Below, piece by piece: positions 20,438 to 29,445 of a DNA stretch of 55,171 nucleotides. The stretch lies in the NCBI RefSeq assembly GCF_013385425.1, contig NZ_JACAQA010000004.1:409250-464420 (forward strand), in the 5' to 3' direction. Position numbers and translations under genes: made by a program. Under the pieces are notes generated by a model. It was given only the letters and a program-made list of their open reading frames with translations. It did no database searches and was not told the DNA's origin. The stretch comes from Pseudomonas gingeri (GTDB lineage: Bacteria; Pseudomonadota; Gammaproteobacteria; Pseudomonadales; Pseudomonadaceae). Numbering within the stretch: the stretch's first letter is position 1; the number at the start of each line of letters is the position of its first letter.

Positions 20438-21817
20438 TCAGTCCAGTAAAGAAAGGGTGACGGGCGTCAGGTGATTGTCCTCGACCCGCACCTGCAATTC
20501 CCCTTCACCGAGTTTCGCCTTGAGGCGTTGGCCGGTGTGGGTCTGCTCGGCACTGCGGATCGCCTGGCCACGTTCGTCCAGCAGGATACTGTAGCCACGG
20601 CCGAGTGTGGCCAGGGGACTTACTACATGAAGTGTCTGCATCTGGCTTTGCAGTTGCAGGCGCCGGGCTTTCAGGCCCTCGCGCATGGCTCGGGGCAGGC
20701 GTTCGGAGAGACTGTCCAGGCGTTGACGCAGAAGCGCCAGTTGCCGCCCCGGATGTTGCCCGGCGAGGCGGGTTTCCAGGCGGATCAGTTTTTCCCGGCG
20801 GGTATTGAGCTGGCGCTCGAACGCCCGGCGCATGCGCATGTCCAGGTCATCCAGGCGCTGGGCCTGCTGGCGCAGGCGTTCACCGGGGTGGCGCAGGCGT
20901 CGGGCCAGGCCGTCGAGACGCAGGCGGTCGCGCATCAGGCGGTCGCGGATACGCATCACCAGGCGGCGGTGCAGGCTCTCGACCCGGCGTTGCAGGTCGC
21001 TGGAGTCCGGGGCCAGCAGTTCTGCGGCGGCGGAGGGAGTGGGGGCGCGGACGTCGGCGACAAAATCGCTGATGGACACATCGGTTTCATGGCCGATGGC
21101 GCTGACGATGGGCGTGATACAGGCGTCCACCGCCCGGGCCACGGCTTCTTCGTTGAAGCACCAGAGGTCTTCCAGCGAGCCGCCGCCACGGGCCAGGATC
21201 AGCGCGTCGAAGCCCTTGGCATCGGCCAGCTTCAGCGCCCGGACGATTTGCGTGATGGCTTCGCGGCCCTGCACGGCGGTGGGGATCAGCGTCAGTTCGA
21301 CCTGCGGAGCTCGGCGGCGAAAGACACTGATAATGTCGCGGATCACCGCACCGGTGGGCGAACTGATAATGCCGATGCGTTGCGGATGGGCGGGCAACGG
21401 GACCTTGCGCTCGGCGCTGAACAGGCCTTCGGCGCTGAGCTTTTCCTTCAGGGCATCGAAGGCCAGGCGCAGGGCGCCATCGCCGGCCGGCTCCACGGTG
21501 TCGAGGATCAGTTGGTAGTCGCCACGGCCTTCGAACAGCGAGACCTTGCCCCGGACCTTGACCGCCAAACCGTCCTTCAGCGCCTGGCGCACCCGGGCGG
21601 CGTTCTGCCGGAACAGTGCGCAACGCACCTGGGCGCCGCTGTCCTTGAGGGTGAAATAGATATGGCCGGATGCCGGGCGGGCGAGGTTGGAGATTTCGCC
21701 TTCGACCCAGATATTGCTGAACACATCTTCGAGCAGCACCCGGGCGCGGCCGTTGAGCTGGCTGACAGTGAGGACTTCGCGGTCGAGGCCCAGGCGTGAA
21801 AAGGGATCTTTAATCAT
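20438..21817 (-). CDS. xseA: Exodeoxyribonuclease VII large subunit
   Basis: XseA is the catalytic subunit of the single-strand-specific exonuclease VII. The 459-residue protein has the N-terminal OB fold (SNIWVEGEISNLARPASGHIYFTLKD), the nuclease domain with GGGSLEDLWCFN and GHETDVSISDFVAD, and a long coiled-coil C-terminus rich in RLR/RRL. I chose MIKDPFSRLG as the start, as in other pseudomonads. An ATG 9 bp earlier would add MPP. Neither start has a clear ribosome site. Confidence 0.94.
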   Translation of the reverse strand: MIKDPFSRLGLDREVLTVSQLNGRARVLLEDVFSNIWVEGEISNLARPASGHIYFTLKDSGAQVRCALFRQNAARVRQALKDGLAVKVRGKVSLFEGRGDYQLILDTVEPAGDGALRLAFDALKEKLSAEGLFSAERKVPLPAHPQRIGIISSPTGAVIRDIISVFRRRAPQVELTLIPTAVQGREAITQIVRALKLADAKGFDALILARGGGSLEDLWCFNEEAVARAVDACITPIVSAIGHETDVSISDFVADVRAPTPSAAAELLAPDSSDLQRRVESLHRRLVMRIRDRLMRDRLRLDGLARRLRHPGERLRQQAQRLDDLDMRMRRAFERQLNTRREKLIRLETRLAGQHPGRQLALLRQRLDSLSERLPRAMREGLKARRLQLQSQMQTLHVVSPLATLGRGYSILLDERGQAIRSAEQTHTGQRLKAKLGEGELQVRVEDNHLTPVTLSLLD

Positions 21818-21898
21818 GGGGGGCATGATAAAGGCATTCGACCGGCAATCTCTACGTTATGTCGTCGAACGCAGATTTTGTCTCCTGCCCGAATCTAA

Positions 21899-21972
21899 TG
21901 TGGGAGCAGAGCTTGCTCGCGAAGGCGGCCGCGAGGGCGCTAAAAGCTTCGCGGGCAAGCTCCGCTCCCACA
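21899..21972. repeat. REP inverted-repeat pair, TGTGGGAGC type
   Basis: TGTGGGAGCAGAGCTTGCTC (from 21899) faces CTTCGCGGGCAAGCTCCGCT (from 21947). The spacer is short and the arms differ slightly. It lies in the intergenic gap upstream of xseA. Confidence 0.8.
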
Positions 21973-22004
21973 CAAGCCCTGCTCCTATGAGTTTCGCGGT
22001 GTTT

Positions 22005-22904
22005 TCAAGGGCGTCGCAGATCTTCGCTGAACCTCTCGACAAACTGCGCCACCAGCGGCGTCGGCTCCTGGCGGCAGGCCAAGGCCAGGGTGCTCTGACA
22101 ATCCGGGTCCTTGAGGGGCAGGAAATGGATATTCGTCGGTGCGATGTCCCGCATCGACTCGGGCAGCAGCGCAATACCGAACCCAGCCTGGATCAACTGC
22201 AATTGAGTGGTCTTGCGCGACACCACCCGCGCCGCCCGGGGAAAGAAACCCTGGCGCATGCACAGCTCGGCCGAGAGATAACTCAAGCCACCCCGCTGCG
22301 GATGCGGAATGGAAATAAAGGCTTCGTCCTTCAGCACCGCCAGGTCGATGCCCTCGGTCGAGCCCGCCAACGGATGATTCGGCGGCACCGCCAGCAGCAG
22401 GCGCTCGCTGAACAGCGGCAGGATCTGCACACCCTCGCGCTGGCGCAGTACCGGCAGGCGCAGCAGGCCGATGTCCAGTCGCCCCTCGGCCAGTTCTTCG
22501 AGTTGGGCTTCGGAGGACAGCTTGACGATATCCATCGACGCCCCCGGACTCTGCTCCAGAAAATGACTGATTGCCCGTAGCAATCGACCGCTCATCGGCA
22601 CCGTGCTGGAATGACTCAGACGCAAGGTTCCCAGTTGTCCTTTGCCCACCTGGGTCGCCAACTCGCTGGCCTTGTTCAGTTCGCTCAACAGATTTCTTGC
22701 CCGCGGATAAAACGCCTCGCCTGCCGCGGTCAGTCTTGGCTGGCGCGCCGTACGTTCGAACAAGGGCGTCTGCAAATGATTTTCCAGTTCCTTGATCTGC
22801 CGGCTCAAGGCCGACTGCGCGATAAACAGGCGTTCGGCGGCGGCGCTGAAACTGCCGGATTCGGCGATTTCAACGAAGTAGCGCAGTTGGCGGGTGGAAA
22901 TCAC
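22005..22904 (-). CDS. LysR-family regulator divergent from a TSUP permease
   Basis: This is a 299-residue LysR-type transcription factor. The N-terminal winged helix (FVEIAESGSFSAAAERLFIAQSALSRQIKELE) is followed by a periplasmic-binding-like effector domain (about 90-295). The start is GTG (22904). It is transcribed away from the TauE-like permease across a 100 bp gap, so it probably controls that gene. The effector is unknown; the subgroup resembles regulators of aromatic-compound and organic-acid genes. Confidence 0.9.
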   Translation of the reverse strand: MISTRQLRYFVEIAESGSFSAAAERLFIAQSALSRQIKELENHLQTPLFERTARQPRLTAAGEAFYPRARNLLSELNKASELATQVGKGQLGTLRLSHSSTVPMSGRLLRAISHFLEQSPGASMDIVKLSSEAQLEELAEGRLDIGLLRLPVLRQREGVQILPLFSERLLLAVPPNHPLAGSTEGIDLAVLKDEAFISIPHPQRGGLSYLSAELCMRQGFFPRAARVVSRKTTQLQLIQAGFGIALLPESMRDIAPTNIHFLPLKDPDCQSTLALACRQEPTPLVAQFVERFSEDLRRP

Positions 22905-23004
22905 GAGTCATGCCTTTTCGAGATGGGTGGCGGGCTTTGAATATATTAGTCGCAAGGCTCGCCACTGGCTAAAGTCAATCGAACCCATTGTGGAAGTGTT
23001 CTTC

Positions 23005-23772
23005 ATGAGTCTTGTTGCCCTATTGAACCAGTGGCCGTTCAGTGCCACCGATTGGCTGGTGGTGGAGCTGGGCGTGGCCTTGGCCTATATCGTTTTCGGC
23101 GTGGCCGGTTTTGGCACGGCGCTGGTGGCGGGGCCGATCCTGATCCTGTTTATGCCGCTGTCGAAAATCGTGCCCTTGCTGGTGCTGCTGGATTTCGTCG
23201 CGGCCTTTGGCAATCTGCTGCCTTCGCGCAAGGATGTCGCCAAACCCGAGTTGCTGCGGTTGCTGCCGTGCATGGCGGTGGGCTGCACCCTGGGGGTGAT
23301 CTTCCTGTTGAACCTCAAGTCCGACATCCTGTTGCTGCTGATGGGCTTGTTTATCAGCGCCTATGCGGTCTACAGCCTGTTGGTCAAGGCGCGACCGACC
23401 CAACTGGCGGCGGGTTGGGCGGTGCCCATGGGCACGGTGGGCGGAATGTTCGGCGCGCTGTTTGGCAGCGGCGGCTTTCTTTACGCGATCTACCTCAACA
23501 GCCGCTTGCCCAAGGACGCGGCCCGCGCCACCCAAAGTGCGTTGATCAGTTGCAGCACGGTGGTGCGTCTGTCGCTATTCGTGATCGCCGGGGTCTATGC
23601 CGAGCTACCCTTATTGATGTTGGCGGTCTGTTTGCTGCCGGCAATGGCGCTGGGTCTCTGGATCGGCAGGCGTTTGACCCGCCGGCTATCGCGTGAGGCC
23701 TTCGTGCGCCTGGTGACCTGGTTGGTGCTGGCCAGTGGAATTGCCCTGATCACCCGTTACTTCAGCACTTGA
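23005..23772 (+). CDS. TSUP (TauE/SafE)-family permease
   Basis: This is an integral membrane protein of the TSUP family, whose members export or import sulfite, sulfonates or small organic anions. The 255-residue chain shows about eight hydrophobic helices and the family motif GVAGFGTALVAGPI near residues 31-44, repeated as GTVGGMFGALFGSGGF. I chose the ATG at 23005; upstream in-frame starts would add non-family residues. The substrate cannot be told from sequence. The divergent LysR gene suggests substrate-induced expression. Confidence 0.87.
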   Translation: MSLVALLNQWPFSATDWLVVELGVALAYIVFGVAGFGTALVAGPILILFMPLSKIVPLLVLLDFVAAFGNLLPSRKDVAKPELLRLLPCMAVGCTLGVIFLLNLKSDILLLLMGLFISAYAVYSLLVKARPTQLAAGWAVPMGTVGGMFGALFGSGGFLYAIYLNSRLPKDAARATQSALISCSTVVRLSLFVIAGVYAELPLLMLAVCLLPAMALGLWIGRRLTRRLSREAFVRLVTWLVLASGIALITRYFST

Positions 23773-23826
23773 CCTCGGGGTTTCAGGGATTAAGCTGCCG
23801 GGTCGCAAACGCTCCAGGCCGTCCCC

Positions 23827-24375
23827 ATGAATTCGCAAAGCATCATCGTCCCGAAGATTTCCACCTTGCCGGTCCATGAACCCCGGGCCCGGGCCGTCGT
23901 GCGCTGGCTGGTGCGCAAGAACATCATCGAGGAGCAACTGAGCACCTGCGGTCGCACCGGCAACCGCATGGCCCATGCCATCGCCCCGGGCGCCGCCAGC
24001 GTGGTCCTGCACCCGGATGCGCTGCCGTTCAATGAGCCGATCAACGGTCTGGAGATCGTCACCAAGCGCTGCATCTATACCCCGGCCAAGGGCTTTCTCG
24101 AAGAGGCGGGCTGCGCCGAGTGCCGCAAGGAAGTCGGCGAGGCGTTGTTCGACAGCCTCGAAGAGTGGATGCCGGGGCGCACCGAGAACTTTATCTGCCC
24201 GCTGTGCGGCCATGAAGACGATATCAACGGCTTTCTGTTCCTGCAGGAGTGCGCTTTTTCCAACCTCGGATTTATCTTCAACAACTGGGCCGAAGCCGGC
24301 TTCAAGCAGAGCTTTCTCGACGAGTTCGCCGACTGGCTGGATCAGCCGGTGGCCTGGGTAAAAGTGGAGCTTTAA
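23827..24375 (+). CDS. Conserved protein with paired CxxC motifs
   Basis: I do not know a proven function for this 182-residue protein. It carries two cysteine pairs, CAEC (96-99) and CPLCGHED (124-127), which together look like a zinc ribbon. Other cysteines lie at 41, 82 and 142. The rest is mixed alpha/beta with no signal peptide or membrane segment, so it is probably cytoplasmic. I recall close relatives in other pseudomonads under an unreliable 'sugar ABC transporter ATPase' label; no ATPase motif is present. It ends 82 bp before guaB. Confidence 0.8.
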   Translation: MNSQSIIVPKISTLPVHEPRARAVVRWLVRKNIIEEQLSTCGRTGNRMAHAIAPGAASVVLHPDALPFNEPINGLEIVTKRCIYTPAKGFLEEAGCAECRKEVGEALFDSLEEWMPGRTENFICPLCGHEDDINGFLFLQECAFSNLGFIFNNWAEAGFKQSFLDEFADWLDQPVAWVKVEL

Positions 24376-24379
24376 ATAA

Positions 24380-25927
<1,548 letters not shown>

Positions 25928-25932
25928 TAGTG

Positions 25933-25962
25933 ATCGCCTCCTGGCCGAGGTCGGGAGGCGAT
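25933..25962 (+). terminator. First hairpin between guaB and guaA
   Basis: ATCGCCTCC (25933-25941) pairs with GGAGGCGAT (25954-25962), directly after the guaB stop. There is no long T-run, so it may be a processing or stability element, or a weak terminator. Confidence 0.55.
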
Positions 25963-25976
25963 TGACGAATTTGAAC

Positions 25977-25999
25977 CGGGGCTGTTGATGACAGCCCCG
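25977..25999 (+). terminator. Second hairpin between guaB and guaA
   Basis: CGGGGCTGT (25977-25985) pairs with ACAGCCCCG (25991-25999) around TGATG and is followed by the T-rich TGTTGTTTCT. It would partly separate guaB from guaA transcription. Confidence 0.6.
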
Positions 26000-26032
26000 T
26001 GTTGTTTCTGACTTCACTGACGAGAATGACTC

Positions 26033-27610
26033 ATGGCCCTCGACATTCACGCCCACCGCATCCTGATCCTCGACTTCGGTTCCCAGTACACCCAGCTGAT
26101 TGCCCGCCGCGTGCGTGAAATCGGCGTGTACTGCGAACTGCATCCGTTCGACATGGACGACGAAGCGATTCGCGAATTCGCTCCAAAAGGCGTCATCCTC
26201 GCCGGCGGTCCCGAGTCCGTGCACGAAGCCAACAGCCCTCGCTGCCCGCAAGCCGTGTTTGACCTGGGCGTTCCGGTCTTCGGTATCTGCTACGGCATGC
26301 AGACCATGGCCGAGCAAATGGGCGGCAAGGTCGAAGGTTCCGAGCTGCGTGAATTCGGTTATGCCCGCGTTGATGTGGTCGGCAAGAGCCTCCTGCTCGA
26401 GGGTATCGAAGACCACGTCGACGCCGACGGCCTGTTCGGCCTCGACGTCTGGATGAGCCACGGCGACAAGGTCACCCGGATGCCGGAAGACTTCCACATC
26501 CTGGCCAGCACTCCGAGCTGCCCGATTGCCGGCATGTTCAACGACGACCTGCGTTACTACGGCGTGCAGTTCCACCCGGAAGTGACCCACACCAAGCAGG
26601 GCGGTCGCATCCTGTCGCGCTTCATCCTCGATATCTGCGGCTGCGAAGCACTGTGGACGCCATCGAAAATCGCTGAAGACGCCATCGCCAGCGTCCGTGC
26701 CCAGGTCGGCACCGACAACGTCCTGCTGGGCCTGTCCGGCGGTGTTGACTCCTCGGTGGTTGCGGCGTTGCTGCACAAGGCCATCGGCGACCAGCTGACC
26801 TGCGTCTTCGTCGACAACGGCCTGCTGCGCCTGCACGAAGGCGAGCAAGTGATGGCCATGTTCGCCGAGAACATGGGCGTCAAGGTGATCCGCGCCAACG
26901 CCGAAGAGCAGTTCCTGAACAACCTGGCCGGCGAGTCCGATCCGGAGAAGAAGCGCAAGATCATCGGTCGCACCTTCATCGACGTGTTTGATGCCCAGTC
27001 CAACAAACTGGACAACATCAAGTACCTGGCCCAGGGCACCATCTACCCGGACGTGATCGAGTCGGCTGGCGCGAAAAGCGGCAAGGCCCACGTGATCAAG
27101 TCCCACCACAACGTCGGTGGCCTGCCGGAAGAGATGAACCTCAAGCTGGTCGAGCCGCTGCGCGAGCTGTTCAAGGACGAGGTCCGTCGCCTTGGCCTGG
27201 AGCTCGGCCTGCCGTACGACATGGTCTACCGCCACCCGTTCCCGGGCCCGGGCCTGGGCGTGCGGATTCTCGGTGAAGTGAAGAAGGAATACGCCGACCT
27301 GCTGCGTCGCGCCGACCATATCTTTATCGAAGAACTGCGCAAGGCCGACTGGTACCACAAGGTCAGCCAGGCGTTCGTGGTGTTCCAGCCGGTGAAATCG
27401 GTGGGTGTGGTCGGTGATGGCCGTCGTTACGCCTGGGTCGTGGCCCTGCGTGCGGTGGAAACCATCGACTTCATGACCGCCCGTTGGGCGCACCTGCCGT
27501 ACGAGCTGCTGGAAACCGTCAGCGGCCGGATCATCAACGAAATCGAAGGCATCTCCCGCGTTACCTACGACGTGTCGAGCAAGCCGCCGGCGACGATTGA
27601 GTGGGAATGA
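26033..27610 (+). CDS. guaA: GMP synthase (glutamine-hydrolysing)
   Basis: GuaA aminates XMP to GMP using glutamine. The 525-residue protein has the class I amidotransferase domain with the nucleophile in FGICYGMQ (near Cys86) and the HPE motif in QFHPEVTH. The ATP-pyrophosphatase P-loop LSGGVDSSV follows near 235, and the dimerisation domain ends in TIEWE. Together with guaB it completes guanine nucleotide synthesis from IMP. Confidence 0.98.
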   Translation: MALDIHAHRILILDFGSQYTQLIARRVREIGVYCELHPFDMDDEAIREFAPKGVILAGGPESVHEANSPRCPQAVFDLGVPVFGICYGMQTMAEQMGGKVEGSELREFGYARVDVVGKSLLLEGIEDHVDADGLFGLDVWMSHGDKVTRMPEDFHILASTPSCPIAGMFNDDLRYYGVQFHPEVTHTKQGGRILSRFILDICGCEALWTPSKIAEDAIASVRAQVGTDNVLLGLSGGVDSSVVAALLHKAIGDQLTCVFVDNGLLRLHEGEQVMAMFAENMGVKVIRANAEEQFLNNLAGESDPEKKRKIIGRTFIDVFDAQSNKLDNIKYLAQGTIYPDVIESAGAKSGKAHVIKSHHNVGGLPEEMNLKLVEPLRELFKDEVRRLGLELGLPYDMVYRHPFPGPGLGVRILGEVKKEYADLLRRADHIFIEELRKADWYHKVSQAFVVFQPVKSVGVVGDGRRYAWVVALRAVETIDFMTARWAHLPYELLETVSGRIINEIEGISRVTYDVSSKPPATIEWE

Positions 27611-27660
27611 TGGCTTCATCCTCGCGTCAGTGGGGTGAAGAATAGGCGCTTTAGCCCAAT

Positions 27661-27690
27661 GCCAGTCAGTCACGCTGACTGGCATTTTCA
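27661..27690 (+). terminator. Rho-independent terminator of guaA
   Basis: GCCAGTCAG (27661-27669) pairs with CTGACTGGC (27675-27683), followed by ATTTTCATTT. Confidence 0.85.
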
Positions 27691-27834
27691 TTTGTGCTCG
27701 GATGCTTCGGGGATTCAAGTCTGATGGTCTTTGGAGGCATCACACTCCGACAAAATTGCACTCATTACTCTGATCGCCTGGTGAGCTGATAGGCGCTTAT
27801 AGTCTGTGCTTCGCTGCTAAATCAGCGAACGGAT

Positions 27835-27841
27835 TTCGCAG
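27835..27841 (+). promoter_or_regulatory. Short site complementary to the downstream RNA element
   Basis: TTCGCAG here is the exact complement of CTGCGAA at 27972-27978 inside the folded element. The second copy of the element near 52.7 kb has an equivalent pair with different sequence. Confidence 0.45.
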
Positions 27842-27863
27842 TCCGTACACATTCTAACCAGCA

Positions 27864-27890
27864 GCGCCGCAAGCCTGTTGTTGGCGTTTT
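27864..27890 (+). terminator. Terminator-like hairpin upstream of the folded RNA element
   Basis: CGCC (27865-27868) pairs with GGCG (27883-27886), followed by TTTT. The loop contains CCTGTT. The second copy (52757-52785, opposite strand) shares GCGCC, CCTGTT, GGCG and the T-run, so the hairpin is part of the repeated unit. Confidence 0.5.
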
Positions 27891-27914
27891 CTCTCGCCTC
27901 CAATAAGCTTCCAT

Positions 27915-27994
27915 GGCGACTGTGCGTGGGAGACCTTCGGGTCTGCCGGGTTTATGGTTGGAATTACCGGTCTGCGAACCCGCGCACAGTTGCC
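27915..27994 (+). ncRNA. Structured RNA element, C4 antisense RNA-like (copy 1)
   Basis: A 16-bp outer helix is formed by 27915-27930 and 27979-27994. It encloses a UUCG-capped hairpin (AGACC-TTCG-GGTCT, 27931-27944) and a second arm closed by CCGG/CCGG, giving a three-way junction of 80 nt. The outer helix contains two G-U pairs when read on the + strand; on the - strand these would be A-C mismatches, so the + strand is the likely RNA. The size and fold recall the C4 antisense RNAs of phages P1/P7. That family assignment is from memory and untested. Confidence 0.55.
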
Positions 27995-28232
27995 ACCCAT
28001 TTCGTTTCTCGATAGCCATGCGCCCTTGGTCGACCTGCATGCCTGCGTCAGCGAGCGCATCGGTGCCTTGGGTAATATCCTGAGTCTTTTTTCTTGTTGT
28101 AGCTTGAATGACAGCGATCCACGCGACATTGCTTCTATCGCCAACATCAGTCGAATCCTGTTGCAGGACGTCAATGATGTCTTCGCGGTGATTCAACGGC
28201 GTGGCCTGATGGCAGAGCGGCGCGTCTGCTGA
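27954..28232 (+). CDS. Small Pseudomonas-type protein after the RNA element
   Basis: This is an open frame of 92 residues. Its first 14 codons overlap the folded RNA element, so the N-terminus may not be translated as written. The ATG at 27954 is the only convenient start and lacks a clear ribosome site. The body (DSHAPLVDLHACVSERIG, then NISRILLQDVNDVFAVIQRR) looks like two amphipathic helices. It resembles the short DUF3077/DUF6124-like proteins found in many pseudomonads. It has the same genomic setting as the small gene at 52267-52605. Function is unknown. Confidence 0.5.
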   Translation: MVGITGLRTRAQLPPISFLDSHAPLVDLHACVSERIGALGNILSLFSCCSLNDSDPRDIASIANISRILLQDVNDVFAVIQRRGLMAERRVC

Positions 28233-28277
28233 TTTTTACAACATGCTATCCCGAGAGGGAAATCCAGGCTGACGCAA

Positions 28278-28298
28278 CTATTAGGAAAATCCTAATAG
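28278..28298. terminator. AT-rich hairpin between convergent genes
   Basis: CTATTAGGA and TCCTAATAG form a perfect 9-bp stem around AAA. It lies between the small ORF and the hydrolase gene, which converge. It has no T-run of note and could end transcription or bind protein. The rest of 28233-28402 shows nothing recognisable. Confidence 0.4.
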
Positions 28299-28402
28299 TT
28301 CGCCAGGAGAAGGCTCGTCGGATCAAGCGTGCCGCTGCGAGGTTTGAGGCGCGCGCGTTATCTCTTTGAAAATGGGTTCCCATCGGGTGAGAGGCAAAGG
28401 CC

Positions 28403-29308
28403 TTACTTGATAAAGCCTCTGATCGCCGCAATCGTCGGCACCGGCGCCTCTTCCATCAGCCAGTGACCCGCATCGGGAATCACCACCTCGGTGACATCGG
28501 TGGCGGCATTGCGCATCACGATGGCTTCGTTCGCGCCAAAGGACTTGGCGCCCCCTATTGCCAGCACCGGCATGTTCAGCTTGTTGCCCATCACCTTCTG
28601 GTTCTGCTCCGCGTCCTGGTTGATACTCAGGAACTGCGCGAATGCCGAATGCATTGCACCTGGGCGAGCATAGAACCGGGTGTAGTGCTGGCGGGTCGCT
28701 TCGTCGATTTTCGCGGGATTGCCAGCGAACTCGTTCCAGAATCGATCCAGATAAATGCGTTCGCGACCAGCAACCAGGCGTTCGGCATCCTTCCCACCGA
28801 AATTGAAATGCCACAGCGCAGGCATCCGTACGATCTGATCCCACGGTGGGATACCCGGTACCGGGGCATCCATCACGACCAGGCGATCAGTTTTGTCCGG
28901 GTAGCGAGCAGCATAGGCGTAGGCGACCATGGTGCCGATGTCATGCCCGACTATCGCGGCATGGTCGATCCCCAGCTTGCCCAGCACGGCGCGGATATCC
29001 GCCGCCTGGTTCCATTTGTCGTAACCCCCTTCAGGATGAGACGACAGCCCCATGCCACGCAGGTCGGGTACGACCACGGTATGGGTCTTGGCCAACTCGG
29101 CCGCCAACGGAGACCACATATCGCCAGTGTCGCCAAAGCCGTGGATCAGTACGACCGCTGAGCCTTGTCCGCCAGTCACGACATGGAGGGTCGCGCCGTT
29201 GGCTTGAATCTCTTGGGCGTGGAAGGACTTGGGGAATGGCCGGACTTCGGCGGCTGCCGGCAGGGCCAGAGCCAATGCGATCGCAGTCGCGGCAAAGTAT
29301 TTGAGCAT
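28403..29308 (-). CDS. Exported alpha/beta hydrolase of the epoxide hydrolase/dehalogenase type
   Basis: This is a 301-residue alpha/beta hydrolase with a signal peptide (MLKYFAATAIALALALPAAA), so it probably acts in the periplasm or outside. HGFGDT (56-61) forms the oxyanion region. GHDIGT places an aspartate, Asp123, at the nucleophile position, as in epoxide hydrolases and haloalkane dehalogenases, and His282 in AGHWLMEE completes the charge relay. CAGGAG precedes the ATG at 29308. It is divergent from a LysR gene across a palindrome-rich gap and is probably its target. The substrate is unknown. Confidence 0.85.
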   Translation of the reverse strand: MLKYFAATAIALALALPAAAEVRPFPKSFHAQEIQANGATLHVVTGGQGSAVVLIHGFGDTGDMWSPLAAELAKTHTVVVPDLRGMGLSSHPEGGYDKWNQAADIRAVLGKLGIDHAAIVGHDIGTMVAYAYAARYPDKTDRLVVMDAPVPGIPPWDQIVRMPALWHFNFGGKDAERLVAGRERIYLDRFWNEFAGNPAKIDEATRQHYTRFYARPGAMHSAFAQFLSINQDAEQNQKVMGNKLNMPVLAIGGAKSFGANEAIVMRNAATDVTEVVIPDAGHWLMEEAPVPTIAAIRGFIK

Positions 29309-29388
29309 GATGGACTCCTGACCCTGCGGGGATGGCCACTTGGCAATCACTGTTAGCCCGAGGGAGTGACGCCAGTGTGGCCCCGGGC

Positions 29389-29440
29389 AATTCGAAGGAG
29401 TAGCCTTCGAATTCCTGATCAGGATTTCGGAAAAACCGAA
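29389..29440. promoter_or_regulatory. Three consecutive palindromes in the hydrolase/LysR intergenic region
   Basis: AATTCGAAGG-N5-CCTTCGAATT (29389-29413), TCCTGATCAGGA (29413-29424) and TTCGG-N5-CCGAA (29426-29440) follow one another and end 5 bp before the LysR ATG. They are candidate operators for the divergent pair. Confidence 0.6.
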
Positions 29441-29445
29441 CAATC

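Noticed and set aside
29309..29443. 45-residue N-terminal extension of the alpha/beta hydrolase
   Set aside because: It would bury the signal peptide and cover the divergent promoter palindromes. CAGGAG precedes the ATG at 29308.
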